A DNA stretch of 64,000 bases from Verrucomicrobiia bacterium (GCA_035629175.1 DASPIL010000023.1:1-64000); one strand, 5' to 3'; counted from the first letter of the stretch, positions 26,733 through 36,711 are shown. Made by a program: numbers and translations. The notes: generated from the sequence alone by a model not told the origin.

Positions 26733-29435
26733 TTACACGTCGGCCGATTCGAGCAGCGCAACGGGGAAACGCCGCAGCACGGCGCTAATCGCGAGAGCTT
26801 TCTCCGCGTTCAACACCTCTCCAGTGAACACGTTGCGATAGCGGAGATTCAGATCGCCCGGCAACGTGAGGAAAGTGTCCTGCCAGAGGTCTCCCAACGG
26901 AGGGACTTCGCGGCCAGCTGTAAGTTTCGCAACAAGGCGAGGAACCACTGCGATGAGACTCCGTCTGCCGTGCCTGCGGGCGAAGGCGCATACATGGCCT
27001 TCGAGCGGTCCAACACCTTTCAGCGGAACGTATGAACCCTGCGCGAACAGCTCGCGTGCGCGTTGACGCAGATCCAATGCACGCCAGGTCACAAAGAGCT
27101 TGGCTCGAGCCGACGCATCAACTTCCGGGATTGTCGCCCCGTCTCTGAACGATTGTCTCAAGTCCCCCAGTAATCGTTGACGAAGGTCGAAGTCAACGGC
27201 CCGGCGATTATCCGGATCGACGAAACTGAAATCCCAAAGTTCAGTTCCCTGGTAAATATCCGGCACTCCAGGCGAGGCGAGTTTCAAGACAGTTTGACTG
27301 AGGGAATTGACCCTCCCGAAAAATGCGACCCGCGCAGCAAACTCCCGAAGCTCCAACAGAAACACGTTATCCGCAGACTTCGAGAGAATGGCATTAATGA
27401 ATGCCTCGACGGCAGTTTCGTAATCGATGTTCGGCTCGAGCCAATTCGTATTCGTCTTGGCCTCACGAAGTGCTTTGAGGGCGAAGGCCTTCGTGCGATC
27501 GCGAAACGAATCGAGCTCACATTCTTCTTCGGGAAACGCCCCAACAAGGCTTTGCAGGAGCAGATATTCATCATTGGCAGATGGCGCAGGTTGGTCGCCG
27601 ACGCGCTGCTTCCACCTCCAATTCAGCTTGCGCCAGCGAAGTGCGATTTCAGCCCACTCGTCCGTGAGTTCCGACAAAATATTGATGCGCGCGCGCGCGT
27701 CCTCGCCCCGTTTTGTATCGTGCGTGGAAGTTGCCAGCAACGTATGCGGCCAGTGTTCCGCGGCATGGCGGTTCGCTTCGTGAAATGCGTCGACGCTGCA
27801 GCCGAAACGGCCAGGTTCGCCGCCGACTTCGTTCAACGAAATCAAACGGTTGAAGTTATAGAAGGCAGTATCCTCGAGGCCCTTCGCCATCACGGGTCCA
27901 GTGAGTTGTTGGAAACGCAGAATGAATTCCCAGGCTGATTCCTGTGCAGCCGAATCCGTCGACGGCAACAATTCAAGGGTGAGCAACCCCTCCAGAAAGC
28001 CGAGAACATCAGCGCTGGGTCCGCTGCGCTGCTGACGGGCTTCGTCAAATGCGGCACGAATGACAGCAAGGTCTTGCGGTCCAGGCGCAGAGTCGCCCTT
28101 GGTTAAATACGTGCGGTACACGGGAAATGCGGCGATCATCTCGTTCAGCACGGAACGGCATTGCTTGAGCGTCAAATCCCGTCCGCCGCGGCTGACACTG
28201 GCGACGGCGTGGAGGCGTCGTGCAAGAGATTCCCACTCGCTCGTCAACGACAACTCCAGGATCTGCTTTTTGCTCCGTCGCACAAGAGCAGGAAAATCGG
28301 TGAGAACAGCGCTGTCCTGCCCGGAACAGAAGTTCTCGTAGAGTTCCGTCATGCGCGCTTCGTTGCTTGCATCCACGAACACGCCATTCAGCCGGTTCAG
28401 GAAATCGTATCCCGTGGTTCCGGCCACAGGCCAATCTTTCGGCAGGCGCTCGTCGCCTGAGAGGATCTTTTCAGCAACGACGTAAAGAGGCCCGCCCTCG
28501 GAGCCGTGGCATTCGGCGTTACCCGTTTGCAATCGGCGGAAATATTCGCGCGGATCGCGAAGCCCATCCGGGTGATCGATGCGCAGACCCGTGATCGCAC
28601 CTTCGCGAAGCCATCTGAAAACCACTTCGTGTGTGGCGGCGAAAACTTCGAGTTCCTCCATTCGCAATCCCACCAGTTGGGTGACGTCGAAGAATCGGCG
28701 ATAGTTGATTTCCTCGGAGCCGACGCGCCAGAACGCGAGGCGATACGCCTGTTGATCGAGAATGTGGTGCAGGTCATCGAAGGATTTGGGGCGGTCCGGC
28801 TGTCCGTTCAGTTCCCGCAGCAACGCGTTTACAGCAGCGACGTCGCCCGCCTGAATTGCTGCCGCCAATTTCGGCGGAATGGTTGACTTCCGAATGGGAA
28901 ACTCGTGCTCAAAATAAGCGAGGGATATACGGCCGTTGTTCCCCTTCAACTGCAGTTCTCCGCGTTCCAGGACTTTGCCGTAATGGTCGCCCAATACGGG
29001 CAGCAGGACCTTGTTCCGCAATGACCGATTTGGGGGATTCCAGTCGATGTCAAAGAACGCGGCATATCGGGATTCGTGGCCATTCTCGAGCACATCGAGC
29101 CACCAGCCGTTGGACAGCGCGGCGCCCATATGGTTGGGAACCATGTCCAGCACCATGCCGAGGCCGTTTGCCTTTCGAGCACGGGTAAAATCGCCGAACT
29201 GTTCTTCCGTGCCGACGCTGGCGTTGATGGCCGTGAAACAGCAGACATCGTAGCCATGGGTGCTTTCTGGTCCTGCCTGGAAGAGCGGTGAGGCGTAGAT
29301 GTCGGATATTCCCAGTTCGCGCAGGTAAGTGAGAATTGCTGTGGCGCTTTCGAGGGTGAATTCGCGATTGAACTGCAGCCGGTAGGTTGCAGATGGAACT
29401 TTCGAGATTGTGCTGGGACGCGGAGCCGTGTTCAT
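26733..29435 (-). CDS. treY: Malto-oligosyltrehalose synthase
   Basis: TreY turns the reducing end of a maltodextrin into a trehalosyl unit by intramolecular transglycosylation. The 900-residue form starts at ATG 29435 (MNTAPRPSTISKVPSATYRLQF); the in-frame extension to 29522 is not conserved. Diagnostic stretches are SATYRLQFNREFTL, ISDIYASPLFQAGPESTHGYD, LDMVPNHMGA, ITGLRIDHPDGL with the nucleophile, and the C-terminal LKLASPGVPDIYQGTELWDFS. It converges on the debranching-enzyme gene and diverges from efp. Confidence 0.95.
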   Translation of the reverse strand: MNTAPRPSTISKVPSATYRLQFNREFTLESATAILTYLRELGISDIYASPLFQAGPESTHGYDVCCFTAINASVGTEEQFGDFTRARKANGLGMVLDMVPNHMGAALSNGWWLDVLENGHESRYAAFFDIDWNPPNRSLRNKVLLPVLGDHYGKVLERGELQLKGNNGRISLAYFEHEFPIRKSTIPPKLAAAIQAGDVAAVNALLRELNGQPDRPKSFDDLHHILDQQAYRLAFWRVGSEEINYRRFFDVTQLVGLRMEELEVFAATHEVVFRWLREGAITGLRIDHPDGLRDPREYFRRLQTGNAECHGSEGGPLYVVAEKILSGDERLPKDWPVAGTTGYDFLNRLNGVFVDASNEARMTELYENFCSGQDSAVLTDFPALVRRSKKQILELSLTSEWESLARRLHAVASVSRGGRDLTLKQCRSVLNEMIAAFPVYRTYLTKGDSAPGPQDLAVIRAAFDEARQQRSGPSADVLGFLEGLLTLELLPSTDSAAQESAWEFILRFQQLTGPVMAKGLEDTAFYNFNRLISLNEVGGEPGRFGCSVDAFHEANRHAAEHWPHTLLATSTHDTKRGEDARARINILSELTDEWAEIALRWRKLNWRWKQRVGDQPAPSANDEYLLLQSLVGAFPEEECELDSFRDRTKAFALKALREAKTNTNWLEPNIDYETAVEAFINAILSKSADNVFLLELREFAARVAFFGRVNSLSQTVLKLASPGVPDIYQGTELWDFSFVDPDNRRAVDFDLRQRLLGDLRQSFRDGATIPEVDASARAKLFVTWRALDLRQRARELFAQGSYVPLKGVGPLEGHVCAFARRHGRRSLIAVVPRLVAKLTAGREVPPLGDLWQDTFLTLPGDLNLRYRNVFTGEVLNAEKALAISAVLRRFPVALLESADV

Positions 29436-29610
29436 GACGCCGCCGAAAGTTTCCCGGCCTGCCGGTCCTTTGACACTGGACAAAACACCTACCTTTGCGA
29501 GGGAAAACACTGAAATGAGCACTTGCTTTCCCGGGGCCGTTCGCTACTTTGCTCGGCTCCCGTTCCGGCAGACCGGCGCGGAACCAAGTTACGTTTTACA
29601 GACCTCGATT

Positions 29611-30168
29611 ATGGCAACAGCAAACGACCTTCGACGCGGGATGGCGATCAATTACAACGGCGACATCTGCGTCGTCCTCGATTTCCAGCACCGCACCCCT
29701 GGAAACCTCCGCGCCTTCGTTCAGGCGACCCTTCGCAGCATCCGCACGGGAAAGTCCTCGGACATCCGCCTGAGCTCGACCGAGCGGATTGAGCCGATTC
29801 CGATGATCACAACGAAGATGGAATTCAGCTACAAGGATGGCCAGGACTACGTTTTCACCAATCCAGAGACATACGAGACCGTCACGCTGACTCCTGAACT
29901 CGTCGGCGACGCAAAGGATTACCTGGTTGAGAATGCGTCGGTCACCGTGACGTTTGTCGAAGAAAAGGCGGTTTCGATCGAGCTGCCGTCGAGCGTTGTC
30001 CTGACCGTTACGGATGCACCCGAGGGGATTCGTGGTGATTCGGCGAACAACGTGCAGAAGCCCGTCACATTGGAAACGGGAATTACCGTTCAGGTGCCGC
30101 TCTTCATCAAAACGGGCGAAAAGCTCAAAATCGATACCCGCACCGGGAAGTACATGGAACGCGCCTGA
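29611..30168 (+). CDS. efp: Translation elongation factor P
   Basis: EF-P relieves ribosome stalling at polyproline. The 185-residue protein has the KOW-like domain I (1-65), the OB domain II (TYETVTLTPELVGDAKDYL) and OB domain III ending in the usual FIKTGEKLKIDTRTGKYMERA-like signature. I start at ATG 29611 because the longer open frame lacks similarity. The domain I loop reads HRTPGNLRAF, so the tip residue corresponding to the modified Lys34 of E. coli or Arg32 of Pseudomonas is Asn32. No EpmA, EarP or YmfI-type modifying enzyme is recognised in the window. Confidence 0.96.
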   Translation: MATANDLRRGMAINYNGDICVVLDFQHRTPGNLRAFVQATLRSIRTGKSSDIRLSSTERIEPIPMITTKMEFSYKDGQDYVFTNPETYETVTLTPELVGDAKDYLVENASVTVTFVEEKAVSIELPSSVVLTVTDAPEGIRGDSANNVQKPVTLETGITVQVPLFIKTGEKLKIDTRTGKYMERA

Positions 30169-30195
30169 TTTCGCTGCTGGATCAGCCAGGATTGC

Positions 30196-30224
30196 AAGCC
30201 CGCCTGTTGGCGGGCTTCCTTTTT
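30196..30224 (+). terminator. Rho-independent terminator after efp
   Basis: AAGCCCGCC (30196-30204) and GGCGGGCTT (30209-30217) make a perfect nine-pair stem with a four-base TGTT loop, followed by CCTTTTTTC. It lies 28 bases after the efp stop and 56 bases before ptsI, so efp is probably a single-gene transcript. Confidence 0.85.
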
Positions 30225-30279
30225 CCGCCAACCCAAGAATTGCTTTTCATCACAGTTTCTTTCAGCTAATCCTGCCCGC

Positions 30280-32058
30280 ATGGTCGAGCCGCTCCACAAA
30301 GGTGAACAGGTCTTCAGGGGAATACCTGTGTCAGCCGGCGTGTGCCGCGGGAAAATCCTCGTTTTCGGCAAATCGACCCACTCCATCGGCCGGCGCCCTG
30401 TCGACCCCGCGGAGCTTGCCGAGGAAGTCAGCCGGCTCGAACGCGCGCTCGTGCAGACGCGGCAGGAATTGCTCGAGGTGCAGCGCCGTGTCAGCGACGC
30501 AATGGGAGCGTCGGAAGGGAGCATTTTTGACGCGCACCTGCTTGTCCTCGAGGACCGCACGCTCATCGACGAGGTCGTGAGGCTGGTTAATCGGGACAAG
30601 GTGAATGCGGAGTTTGCATTTCATACGGTGGCAGAGCGCTATGCTGCGACGCTTGCGGCGATCGAAGACGATTACCTGCGTGAGCGCGCAACGGACATGC
30701 GCGATGTTACCAATCGCGTATTGAACAACCTGATGGGGCACCAGGATCATGCGGACTTGAAGCATCTCAAGGAGCCCTGCATCGTCATCAGCCACGATCT
30801 GACACCGTCTAACACGGCGCAATTGGATCGCAGCAAGGTTCTCGGTTTCGCGACAGATATCGGAAGCCGAACCTCGCACACCGCCATCATGGCGCGTTCC
30901 CTGCGCATTCCCGCGGTAGTTGGATTGAAGGGCGCCAGTGAGCAATTGGAATCAGGTCAGTATGCGCTTCTGGATGGCTTTAATGGAATCGTCATTGTCA
31001 ATCCAACAGACCAGACGCTGTTCGAGTATGGGCAGCTGATTCGGAAGCAGGTGACCCTGCAGGAGAAACTGCGCGACATTCTGTTGAAGCCGGCCGTGAC
31101 GCTCGATGGCCACCGCGTCTTTCTTTCGGCGAACATCGAACAGGCCTCCGATGCCGAAGCCGTTACAGCGAATGGCGCTGAAGGGGTGGGATTGTTTCGC
31201 ACGGAGTATCTCTTTATCAACCGCGACTGCCTGCCCACGGAGGAGGAACAGTATCAGGCCTATCGAACAGTTGCCGAGAGCCTGAAGCCGCATTCAGTGG
31301 TCGTCCGGACATTCGACCTCGGCGGGGACAAGTTTTTGTCGCATTTGCAGGTGCCGACCGAGATGAATCCGTTTCTCGGCTGGCGGGCCATTCGTTTCTG
31401 CCTTCAGGAACGTGATATTTTTCGAAACCAGTTGCGCGCCATTTTGCGGGCCAGTGCCCACGGCAACGTGCGAATGATGTATCCGATGATCTGCGGCCTG
31501 GACGAATTGAACCAAGCGAACGCCTTGGTCGAGGAATACAAGGCGGAACTGCGCGCCGAAGGGGTGGCCTTTGACGAGCACATTGAGATTGGTGCAATGA
31601 TTGAGATTCCCTCGGCGGCGCTGATCGCGGATTCGCTGGCAAAGCGGGCGCGCTTTTTCAGCATTGGCACGAATGACCTGATTCAGTATTCGCTCGCCGT
31701 CGATCGGATGAATGAAAAGATCGCGCACCTCTATGAGCCGACGCATCCGGCGATCATTCGGTTGATCAAACTGACGGTCGACGCAGCGCGTAAGGAGAAG
31801 ATTCTGGTCAGTGTTTGCGGCGAAATGGCAGGCGATCCTGTATTGACGCCGTTGCTGCTGGGGCTTGGAGTCGATGAACTGAGCGTCGCACCACCAGTGG
31901 TTTCTCAGATTAAGTTCATGATCCGCCGGCTGAAGCTCACAGAGGCTCAGGCGCTTGCAGAGTTCGCCCTGAGTTGCGAGTCCGCGGCTGAAATTCTTGC
32001 ACGGTGCCAGGCCCTCGCCCGCGAGGCGGCACCCAGTCTGTTTGAAAACAAGCTTTGA
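30280..32058 (+). CDS. ptsI: Phosphoenolpyruvate-protein phosphotransferase (PTS enzyme I)
   Basis: Enzyme I takes phosphate from phosphoenolpyruvate and passes it to HPr. The 592-residue protein has the N-terminal HPr-binding and phosphohistidine domains with GSRTSHTAIMARSLRIPAVVG, placing the active His at residue 200, and the C-terminal PEP-binding barrel (GLFRTEYLF, TFDLGGDKFL, FFSIGTNDLIQYSLAVDR, and the Cys in SVCGEMAGDP). The length is normal for PtsI and there is no GAF domain as in PtsP. No HPr or enzyme II gene is in the window, so a regulatory role cannot be excluded. Confidence 0.93.
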   Translation: MVEPLHKGEQVFRGIPVSAGVCRGKILVFGKSTHSIGRRPVDPAELAEEVSRLERALVQTRQELLEVQRRVSDAMGASEGSIFDAHLLVLEDRTLIDEVVRLVNRDKVNAEFAFHTVAERYAATLAAIEDDYLRERATDMRDVTNRVLNNLMGHQDHADLKHLKEPCIVISHDLTPSNTAQLDRSKVLGFATDIGSRTSHTAIMARSLRIPAVVGLKGASEQLESGQYALLDGFNGIVIVNPTDQTLFEYGQLIRKQVTLQEKLRDILLKPAVTLDGHRVFLSANIEQASDAEAVTANGAEGVGLFRTEYLFINRDCLPTEEEQYQAYRTVAESLKPHSVVVRTFDLGGDKFLSHLQVPTEMNPFLGWRAIRFCLQERDIFRNQLRAILRASAHGNVRMMYPMICGLDELNQANALVEEYKAELRAEGVAFDEHIEIGAMIEIPSAALIADSLAKRARFFSIGTNDLIQYSLAVDRMNEKIAHLYEPTHPAIIRLIKLTVDAARKEKILVSVCGEMAGDPVLTPLLLGLGVDELSVAPPVVSQIKFMIRRLKLTEAQALAEFALSCESAAEILARCQALAREAAPSLFENKL

Positions 32059-32233
32059 TTCTGTTTGCGGACCCGAACGGGTGACGGCTTTTGCATTGCC
32101 CTGGCGCCGATTCCTTTCTTCAATTCGCAGCCGTTCGTGCGCGGGGATTGAACACCACCCGGTCTCGCGCGGCCTTCGTCTGATCCTGATGCAGCCGCTC
32201 AGCACATGTGCAAGGTGGAAGCTATATTAACCC

Positions 32234-33274
32234 GTGAACTTTGATCCAAACCTTCACCCGCATCGCCGATTCGACCTCTTGAGCGGCGATTGGGTTCTTG
32301 TTTCTCCTCATCGAACACAGCGTCCCTGGCAGGGGCAGCGCGAAGCGGGCTCGGCGGAAACGCGGCCAGCTTATGATCCGCAGTGTTATCTCTGTCCTGG
32401 AAATCAACGGGCCGGGGATGCCCGCAATCCCGCGTATACTCGGCCGTATGTCTTCCGAAACGATTTCGCTGCGTTGCTGCCCGACACGCCTCCCGAAACG
32501 GTGGAAGGGCACAGGTTGTTTGTCTCAAAGCCCGTTCAAGGCGAGTGCCGCGTGATCTGTTTTTCGCCTCGTCACGATCTCACGCTCCCGGAAATGGCCG
32601 TCGATGATATTGCAGGCGTGGTGGACGTGTGGGCGGCGCAGATCAACGAACTGGGGGAGAAATACCGATGGGTTCAGATCTTCGAAAACAAAGGAGCGGT
32701 GATGGGTTGTTCAAACCCGCATCCGCATGGCCAAATATGGGCTGGCGATTTCATTCCACGCCTCGTCGCTCCGGAAATCACAACGCAGGGCGAATACATG
32801 CGAAAGCACGGAGCTCCGTTGCTCATCGACTATGCCGAGGCGGAAATAAAGTCGGGCGAACGGGTCATCGAAGCAAACGATCACTGGCTGATGGTGGTGC
32901 CGTACTGGGCAGTGTGGCCATACGAGTTGTTGCTGATGCCATTGCGATCGGTGCAGCGATTGCCTGAGTTGACGTCGCTGGAACGACGAAGCCTTGCGGA
33001 GATTCTGAAACGCAGCCTGACGCGCTACGACAATTTATTCGAAACGAGTTTCCCTTACTCAATGGGATGGCACGGGGCTCCGACGGGCGGCGAACAATAC
33101 GAGGGATGGCAGTTACACGCCCATTTTTATCCGCCCTTGCTGCGTTCGGCGACCGTTAAGAAGTTCATGGTCGGTTACGAGATGCTCGCCGAGCCGCAAC
33201 GGGATCTCACCCCCGAACAGGCGGCAGTTCGTCTGCGCGAGACTTCACTCCGGCATTTCAAAGCCGCCCGATAG
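32234..33274 (+). CDS. galT: Galactose-1-phosphate uridylyltransferase
   Basis: GalT swaps UMP between UDP-glucose and galactose-1-phosphate in the Leloir pathway. The 346-residue protein starts with GTG 32234 and shows the zinc-site CYLCPG (Cys51, Cys54), the catalytic NPHPHGQIW with nucleophile His165, and the C-terminal GWHGAP...[14 protein letters not shown]. The pathway fits galactose release by the secreted GH42 enzyme at 60629. galK and galE are not seen here. It ends eight bases from the convergent msrA. Confidence 0.95.
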   Translation: MNFDPNLHPHRRFDLLSGDWVLVSPHRTQRPWQGQREAGSAETRPAYDPQCYLCPGNQRAGDARNPAYTRPYVFRNDFAALLPDTPPETVEGHRLFVSKPVQGECRVICFSPRHDLTLPEMAVDDIAGVVDVWAAQINELGEKYRWVQIFENKGAVMGCSNPHPHGQIWAGDFIPRLVAPEITTQGEYMRKHGAPLLIDYAEAEIKSGERVIEANDHWLMVVPYWAVWPYELLLMPLRSVQRLPELTSLERRSLAEILKRSLTRYDNLFETSFPYSMGWHGAPTGGEQYEGWQLHAHFYPPLLRSATVKKFMVGYEMLAEPQRDLTPEQAAVRLRETSLRHFKAAR

Positions 33275-33282
33275 CAAACCTG

Positions 33283-33915
33283 CTACTTCGGCTGTGGAGT
33301 GGCTTTCAGCGTCTTTTCGACCTTGTCGACCTTGGGCTTGATGACGGCGCGACTATAGCCCTTGTCCGGATTGTTGTTGTAGTAATTCTGGTGATAATCC
33401 TCAGCGCGGTAAAATTTCTCCAAGGGTGCGATCTGGGTGACGATTGGATCGCGGAAGCGGCTCTGCGCCTCCGTTTTCGACTTTTCAACGACGGCCTTTT
33501 GCTGGTCGTTGTTGTAGTAGATGACTGAACGATATTGCGTTCCGACATCCGCTCCCTGCCGGTTCAAAGTGGTGGGATCGTGGGCATCCCAGAAATGAAC
33601 GAGCAGCCGTTCCAGAGACAGCACGGCCTGGTCGTATCCCACCTGCACCACCTCGGCATGGCCTGTTGTTCCTGAACATACCTGCTCATACGTTGGGTTC
33701 GGTGTCTTCCCCCCGGAATAGCCACTCACAATCGATTTGACGCCAGGAACCTTCTGAAAAACGGCCTCCACACACCAGAAGCAGCCGCCTCCCAAAACAA
33801 TAGTTTCCACTTGGTTCGTATTCATAAGTTGACCCCGGGCCGGATGGTTTGCAGCCATCCCCAGAAAAAAGAAAAGCAGCAGGCAGCGGACGGCCCATGC
33901 GGTAAATGTATTCAT
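33283..33915 (-). CDS. msrA: Peptide-methionine (S)-S-oxide reductase, exported
   Basis: MsrA reduces methionine-S-sulfoxide in oxidised proteins. The 210-residue protein has the catalytic GGGCFWCVE with Cys45, GYSGGKTPNPTYEQVCSGTTGHAEVV, and YRSVIYYNNDQQKAV followed by FYRAEDYHQNYY. A signal peptide precedes the domain (residues 1-29, CLLLFFFLGMAANHPARG), so it probably acts in the periplasm, where it would need a membrane electron donor. An internal ATG at residue 31 could produce a cytoplasmic form. It lies nine bases after yacG. Confidence 0.94.
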   Translation of the reverse strand: MNTFTAWAVRCLLLFFFLGMAANHPARGQLMNTNQVETIVLGGGCFWCVEAVFQKVPGVKSIVSGYSGGKTPNPTYEQVCSGTTGHAEVVQVGYDQAVLSLERLLVHFWDAHDPTTLNRQGADVGTQYRSVIYYNNDQQKAVVEKSKTEAQSRFRDPIVTQIAPLEKFYRAEDYHQNYYNNNPDKGYSRAVIKPKVDKVEKTLKATPQPK

Positions 33916-33924
33916 TGGTTACGG

Positions 33925-34146
33925 CTAAGCGGTATCGTTGGTTCCATCTAAGCCGGTCATTTCTGTACCGGACGTTTCCAACTGCGACAGGTTTTCTTCT
34001 CGCAAGGGACTCGAGATTGCATGTTCCTGGTTCAGCCACTTGCCTAAATCCAGGAGCTTGCATCGGGACGAACAAAATGGCGCCGATTTTGCCTCGAGCC
34101 AGTTCCCAACACGCCTGCAATGGGGGCAGCGCACCTGCATTTTCAA
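33925..34146 (-). CDS. yacG: YacG-type zinc-finger protein (DNA gyrase inhibitor family)
   Basis: This 73-residue protein has four cysteines in the YacG arrangement, C7-x2-C10 and C25-x3-C29, with the family stretch APFCSSRCKLLDLGKWL. YacG from E. coli binds GyrB and inhibits gyrase; here only the fold and metal site can be claimed. The C-terminal half is acidic and unconserved. Its start overlaps the prc stop by four bases, so it is probably co-translated with the protease. Confidence 0.85.
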   Translation of the reverse strand: MKMQVRCPHCRRVGNWLEAKSAPFCSSRCKLLDLGKWLNQEHAISSPLREENLSQLETSGTEMTGLDGTNDTA

Positions 34147-36545
34147 TTGCGATCGGTGGAAATGGCGGGATTCAACTCGCGCTGATTTGCCGCAATCGGG
34201 CTCGGTTTCGCCAGCAGGTCGAGATAGTCAACCATGATGCGTTGCGCTTCCTGCAGATACGCTGCGTTCCAGTCAAATGTCAGAAGCTTCTCTTCGTCGT
34301 CCTCGTCGTCTTTCGCAACGTGATCTCCGAGCGCCGCGCTCAGTTCCATCATTTCGTCCAGCTCAGCACTGGCAACGGTGTTTGTCTTTTGGAGCGGGGC
34401 AGGCAGGCCTGGAAGTTCGGCTTGCTTGAGTGTCAATTCGTAGACTTTCTCTTCGGATTCCTTGCGCGCCCGGAGTTCCTTGTCTCGCGCTTTCTGCCGC
34501 TGCTCAGCTTCTTCCTGCTCCTTGATCCGCTGCTGCTCGTTGAGAGAGATGGTCCGATCGGCCTGCGCCTTGCGGTATTCTTCAATATCCTCGCGGATGT
34601 AAACAAAATCCTGATTTGTGGAGATTCTATGCGTGAAGCGTTTAAGCAGTTCCGCCAGGTACGGTTGGACCGTATTGACTGGCGTGTATTTCGCACTGCT
34701 GATTTCGTCCCACGGCATCGGATTGTCGAGGGCCCGCTCTCCGATGTCTTTCGAGTAGTTGAAGCGCGATGGCAGCACGATGTCGGGATTGACACCTTCC
34801 AATTGCGTGGAGCCTCCGCTGGCGCGGTAAAACTTGCGGATGGTGAACTTTAATGCGCCAGGTTCAGGATCTGTTTCGCTAAGGCGCATGAGCGGCCGCA
34901 AGGACTGGACAGTCTGGACCGTGCCCTTGCCGTGAGTCGAGATGTCGCCCACGATCAGGGCTCGTCCATAATCCTGCAAAGCTCCCGCGACGATCTCGGA
35001 TGCGGAAGCGCTGAAGCGGCTCGTGAAGACGATGAGTGGTCCGTCGTAGGCCACGGATGAGTCTGTGTCTTTGTCCACCTGAACTGTACCGTCCATGTCA
35101 CGGACCTGCACGACGGGGCCTTCCTTGATGAACAATCCCGTCACCTTGATCGCTTCCTCCAGTGATCCTCCACCGTTGTAACGGAGATCCAGAATCACGC
35201 CTTTGACATTCTCCTGCTTGAACTTGGACAGGAGCTTGGCCACGTCGATGGACGTATATTTGCCCAGCACATCTTTTCGCGCAGCCGCGGAGCCATCCAG
35301 CATGGGTGCATAGAACGAAGGAAGGGTGATGACGCCGAGCCGGGTAACGCCCTTGCCATTTGGCATGTCGATGATCCGTCCCTTGGCTGCCTGGTCTTCC
35401 AGCGGGATTTCGTCGCGGATCAGGGTGATTTCCGTGCGCTCGGACTTCTTGCCTGCGGGCGCAAGTGTGAGCCGGACCAGGGTGCCCTTCGGCCCGCGAA
35501 TCATCTGGACGATTTTCGTAAGGTCCATATCGACGACATCCACGGGCGCTGCGTTGCTTTGTGCGACGGCGACGATGAGATCTTCCGCATTGATTTTCTT
35601 GCTCTTCATGGCGGGGCCGCCAGGGAGCAGTTTGGCGACCTTGCAGTATCCGTCTTCCGCGCGGAGTTCTGCTCCAATGCCAAAGAGTTGCAGGTTCATG
35701 CTGATCTTGAACTGTTCGAGCTGTGTGCGGTTGAAATAGTCCGAATGCGGATCGTAAACACGGCTGAGCGCCGTCAGGTAAATGCCAAGGATGTCATTCT
35801 TGTCCCAGTCGGCGAACCGCTTCAGGGCGCGCGTGTTGCGATGGCTGAGGGTATCGACAATCTTGTCGTGCAGCGGGACTTCAGGCTCGGCGTCTGGCTT
35901 TGATTCTCCCTTGTCGGCTTTGGCCTTCTTATCCTGCAGGGTCAATTTCTCCTGCAAGTATTCAAATCGCAGCCGTTGGCGCCACAGTTCACGAGCTTCG
36001 TTGAGATCCGCGGGATACGGTGATTCGCGCCGGTCGACGGCGATGCGCTCGTCTGTGTTGAACTCGAACTTTTCCTTCTTGAGCAGTTCGTCGACGTATT
36101 CGACCCGCTCACGCAGCCGCTCAATGTAGCGTCCGAATACTTCAAAGCCGGGGCTGACATCGCCCGTGCCACTGCGGGTGACCAGCATGTTGTCCAGATT
36201 CGTCCGATAACGATCGAAGCCGTTCAGATCGGACTGGAGGAAATGCATGTGTTGCGGGTCCAATGCTTCAAGATAGCTGTCCAGGAACTGACTGGAGATG
36301 CGATCGTCGAACGGCTGATGGGAGTAGTGATATTTCTGGAGGAGGTAAGCGGTCCAGAAGGCAATCTGGCCATCCTCCGCCTCGGCGCGCGGGAGCCGCC
36401 AGCTGTTTGTGGTCGGCGCGACGGTGTCCGGAGTGTCGGCGGCAACGGAGAAGCACAGTCCGGTCGCACCGACGAATGCGAGCAGCCAAATGCGTGCTCG
36501 GAAAAGTGTGGGATGGATCATTTTTGTAAAAAGTCGCAAAACCAT
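34143..36545 (-). CDS. prc: Tail-specific periplasmic protease
   Basis: Prc degrades periplasmic proteins, often lipoproteins and peptidoglycan-related proteins, recognised by their C-termini. The 800-residue protein has a signal peptide (RIWLLAFVGATGLCFSVAAD), an N-terminal helical domain, a PDZ domain (about 270-370), and the S41 serine/lysine protease core: VKGVILDLRYNGGGSLEEAI, FSASASE with Ser514 as nucleophile, and HGKGTVQ with Lys540. The C-terminal domain is rich in charged helices. The start could also be the ATG at 36521 (MIHPTLFRARIW). It is preceded by tRNA-Asp on the same strand. Confidence 0.95.
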   Translation of the reverse strand: MVLRLFTKMIHPTLFRARIWLLAFVGATGLCFSVAADTPDTVAPTTNSWRLPRAEAEDGQIAFWTAYLLQKYHYSHQPFDDRISSQFLDSYLEALDPQHMHFLQSDLNGFDRYRTNLDNMLVTRSGTGDVSPGFEVFGRYIERLRERVEYVDELLKKEKFEFNTDERIAVDRRESPYPADLNEARELWRQRLRFEYLQEKLTLQDKKAKADKGESKPDAEPEVPLHDKIVDTLSHRNTRALKRFADWDKNDILGIYLTALSRVYDPHSDYFNRTQLEQFKISMNLQLFGIGAELRAEDGYCKVAKLLPGGPAMKSKKINAEDLIVAVAQSNAAPVDVVDMDLTKIVQMIRGPKGTLVRLTLAPAGKKSERTEITLIRDEIPLEDQAAKGRIIDMPNGKGVTRLGVITLPSFYAPMLDGSAAARKDVLGKYTSIDVAKLLSKFKQENVKGVILDLRYNGGGSLEEAIKVTGLFIKEGPVVQVRDMDGTVQVDKDTDSSVAYDGPLIVFTSRFSASASEIVAGALQDYGRALIVGDISTHGKGTVQTVQSLRPLMRLSETDPEPGALKFTIRKFYRASGGSTQLEGVNPDIVLPSRFNYSKDIGERALDNPMPWDEISSAKYTPVNTVQPYLAELLKRFTHRISTNQDFVYIREDIEEYRKAQADRTISLNEQQRIKEQEEAEQRQKARDKELRARKESEEKVYELTLKQAELPGLPAPLQKTNTVASAELDEMMELSAALGDHVAKDDEDDEEKLLTFDWNAAYLQEAQRIMVDYLDLLAKPSPIAANQRELNPAISTDRN

Positions 36546-36620
36546 AGCATAGCTTGGACGGAATGCAGCAAGAAGTGTTCAGAGTTTCCGCCCGCCACGG
36601 GCGATCAATTTGCGGGAAAG

Positions 36621-36697
36621 TGGCGGGAGTGGCGGGGCTCGAACCCGTAACCTCTGCCGTGACAGGGCAGCGCTCTAACCAATTGAGCTACACCCCC
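36621..36697 (-). tRNA. tRNA-Asp (anticodon GTC)
   Basis: Read on the minus strand the 77 bases fold as a complete cloverleaf: acceptor GGGGGTG with CACTCCC, D stem GCTC/GAGC, anticodon stem CTGCC/GGCAG with loop CTGTCAC (anticodon GTC), and T stem around TTCGAGC with one mismatched outer pair (A-C). The discriminator is G, an Asp identity base, and CCA is encoded (36621-36623). A promoter lies directly upstream. Confidence 0.95.
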
Positions 36698-36711
36698 GCA
36701 AGGGGAGCGCG

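Noticed and set aside
27177-27938. Plus-strand open frame of 253 codons
   Set aside because: It is antisense to the conserved treY gene and has no recognisable motif.
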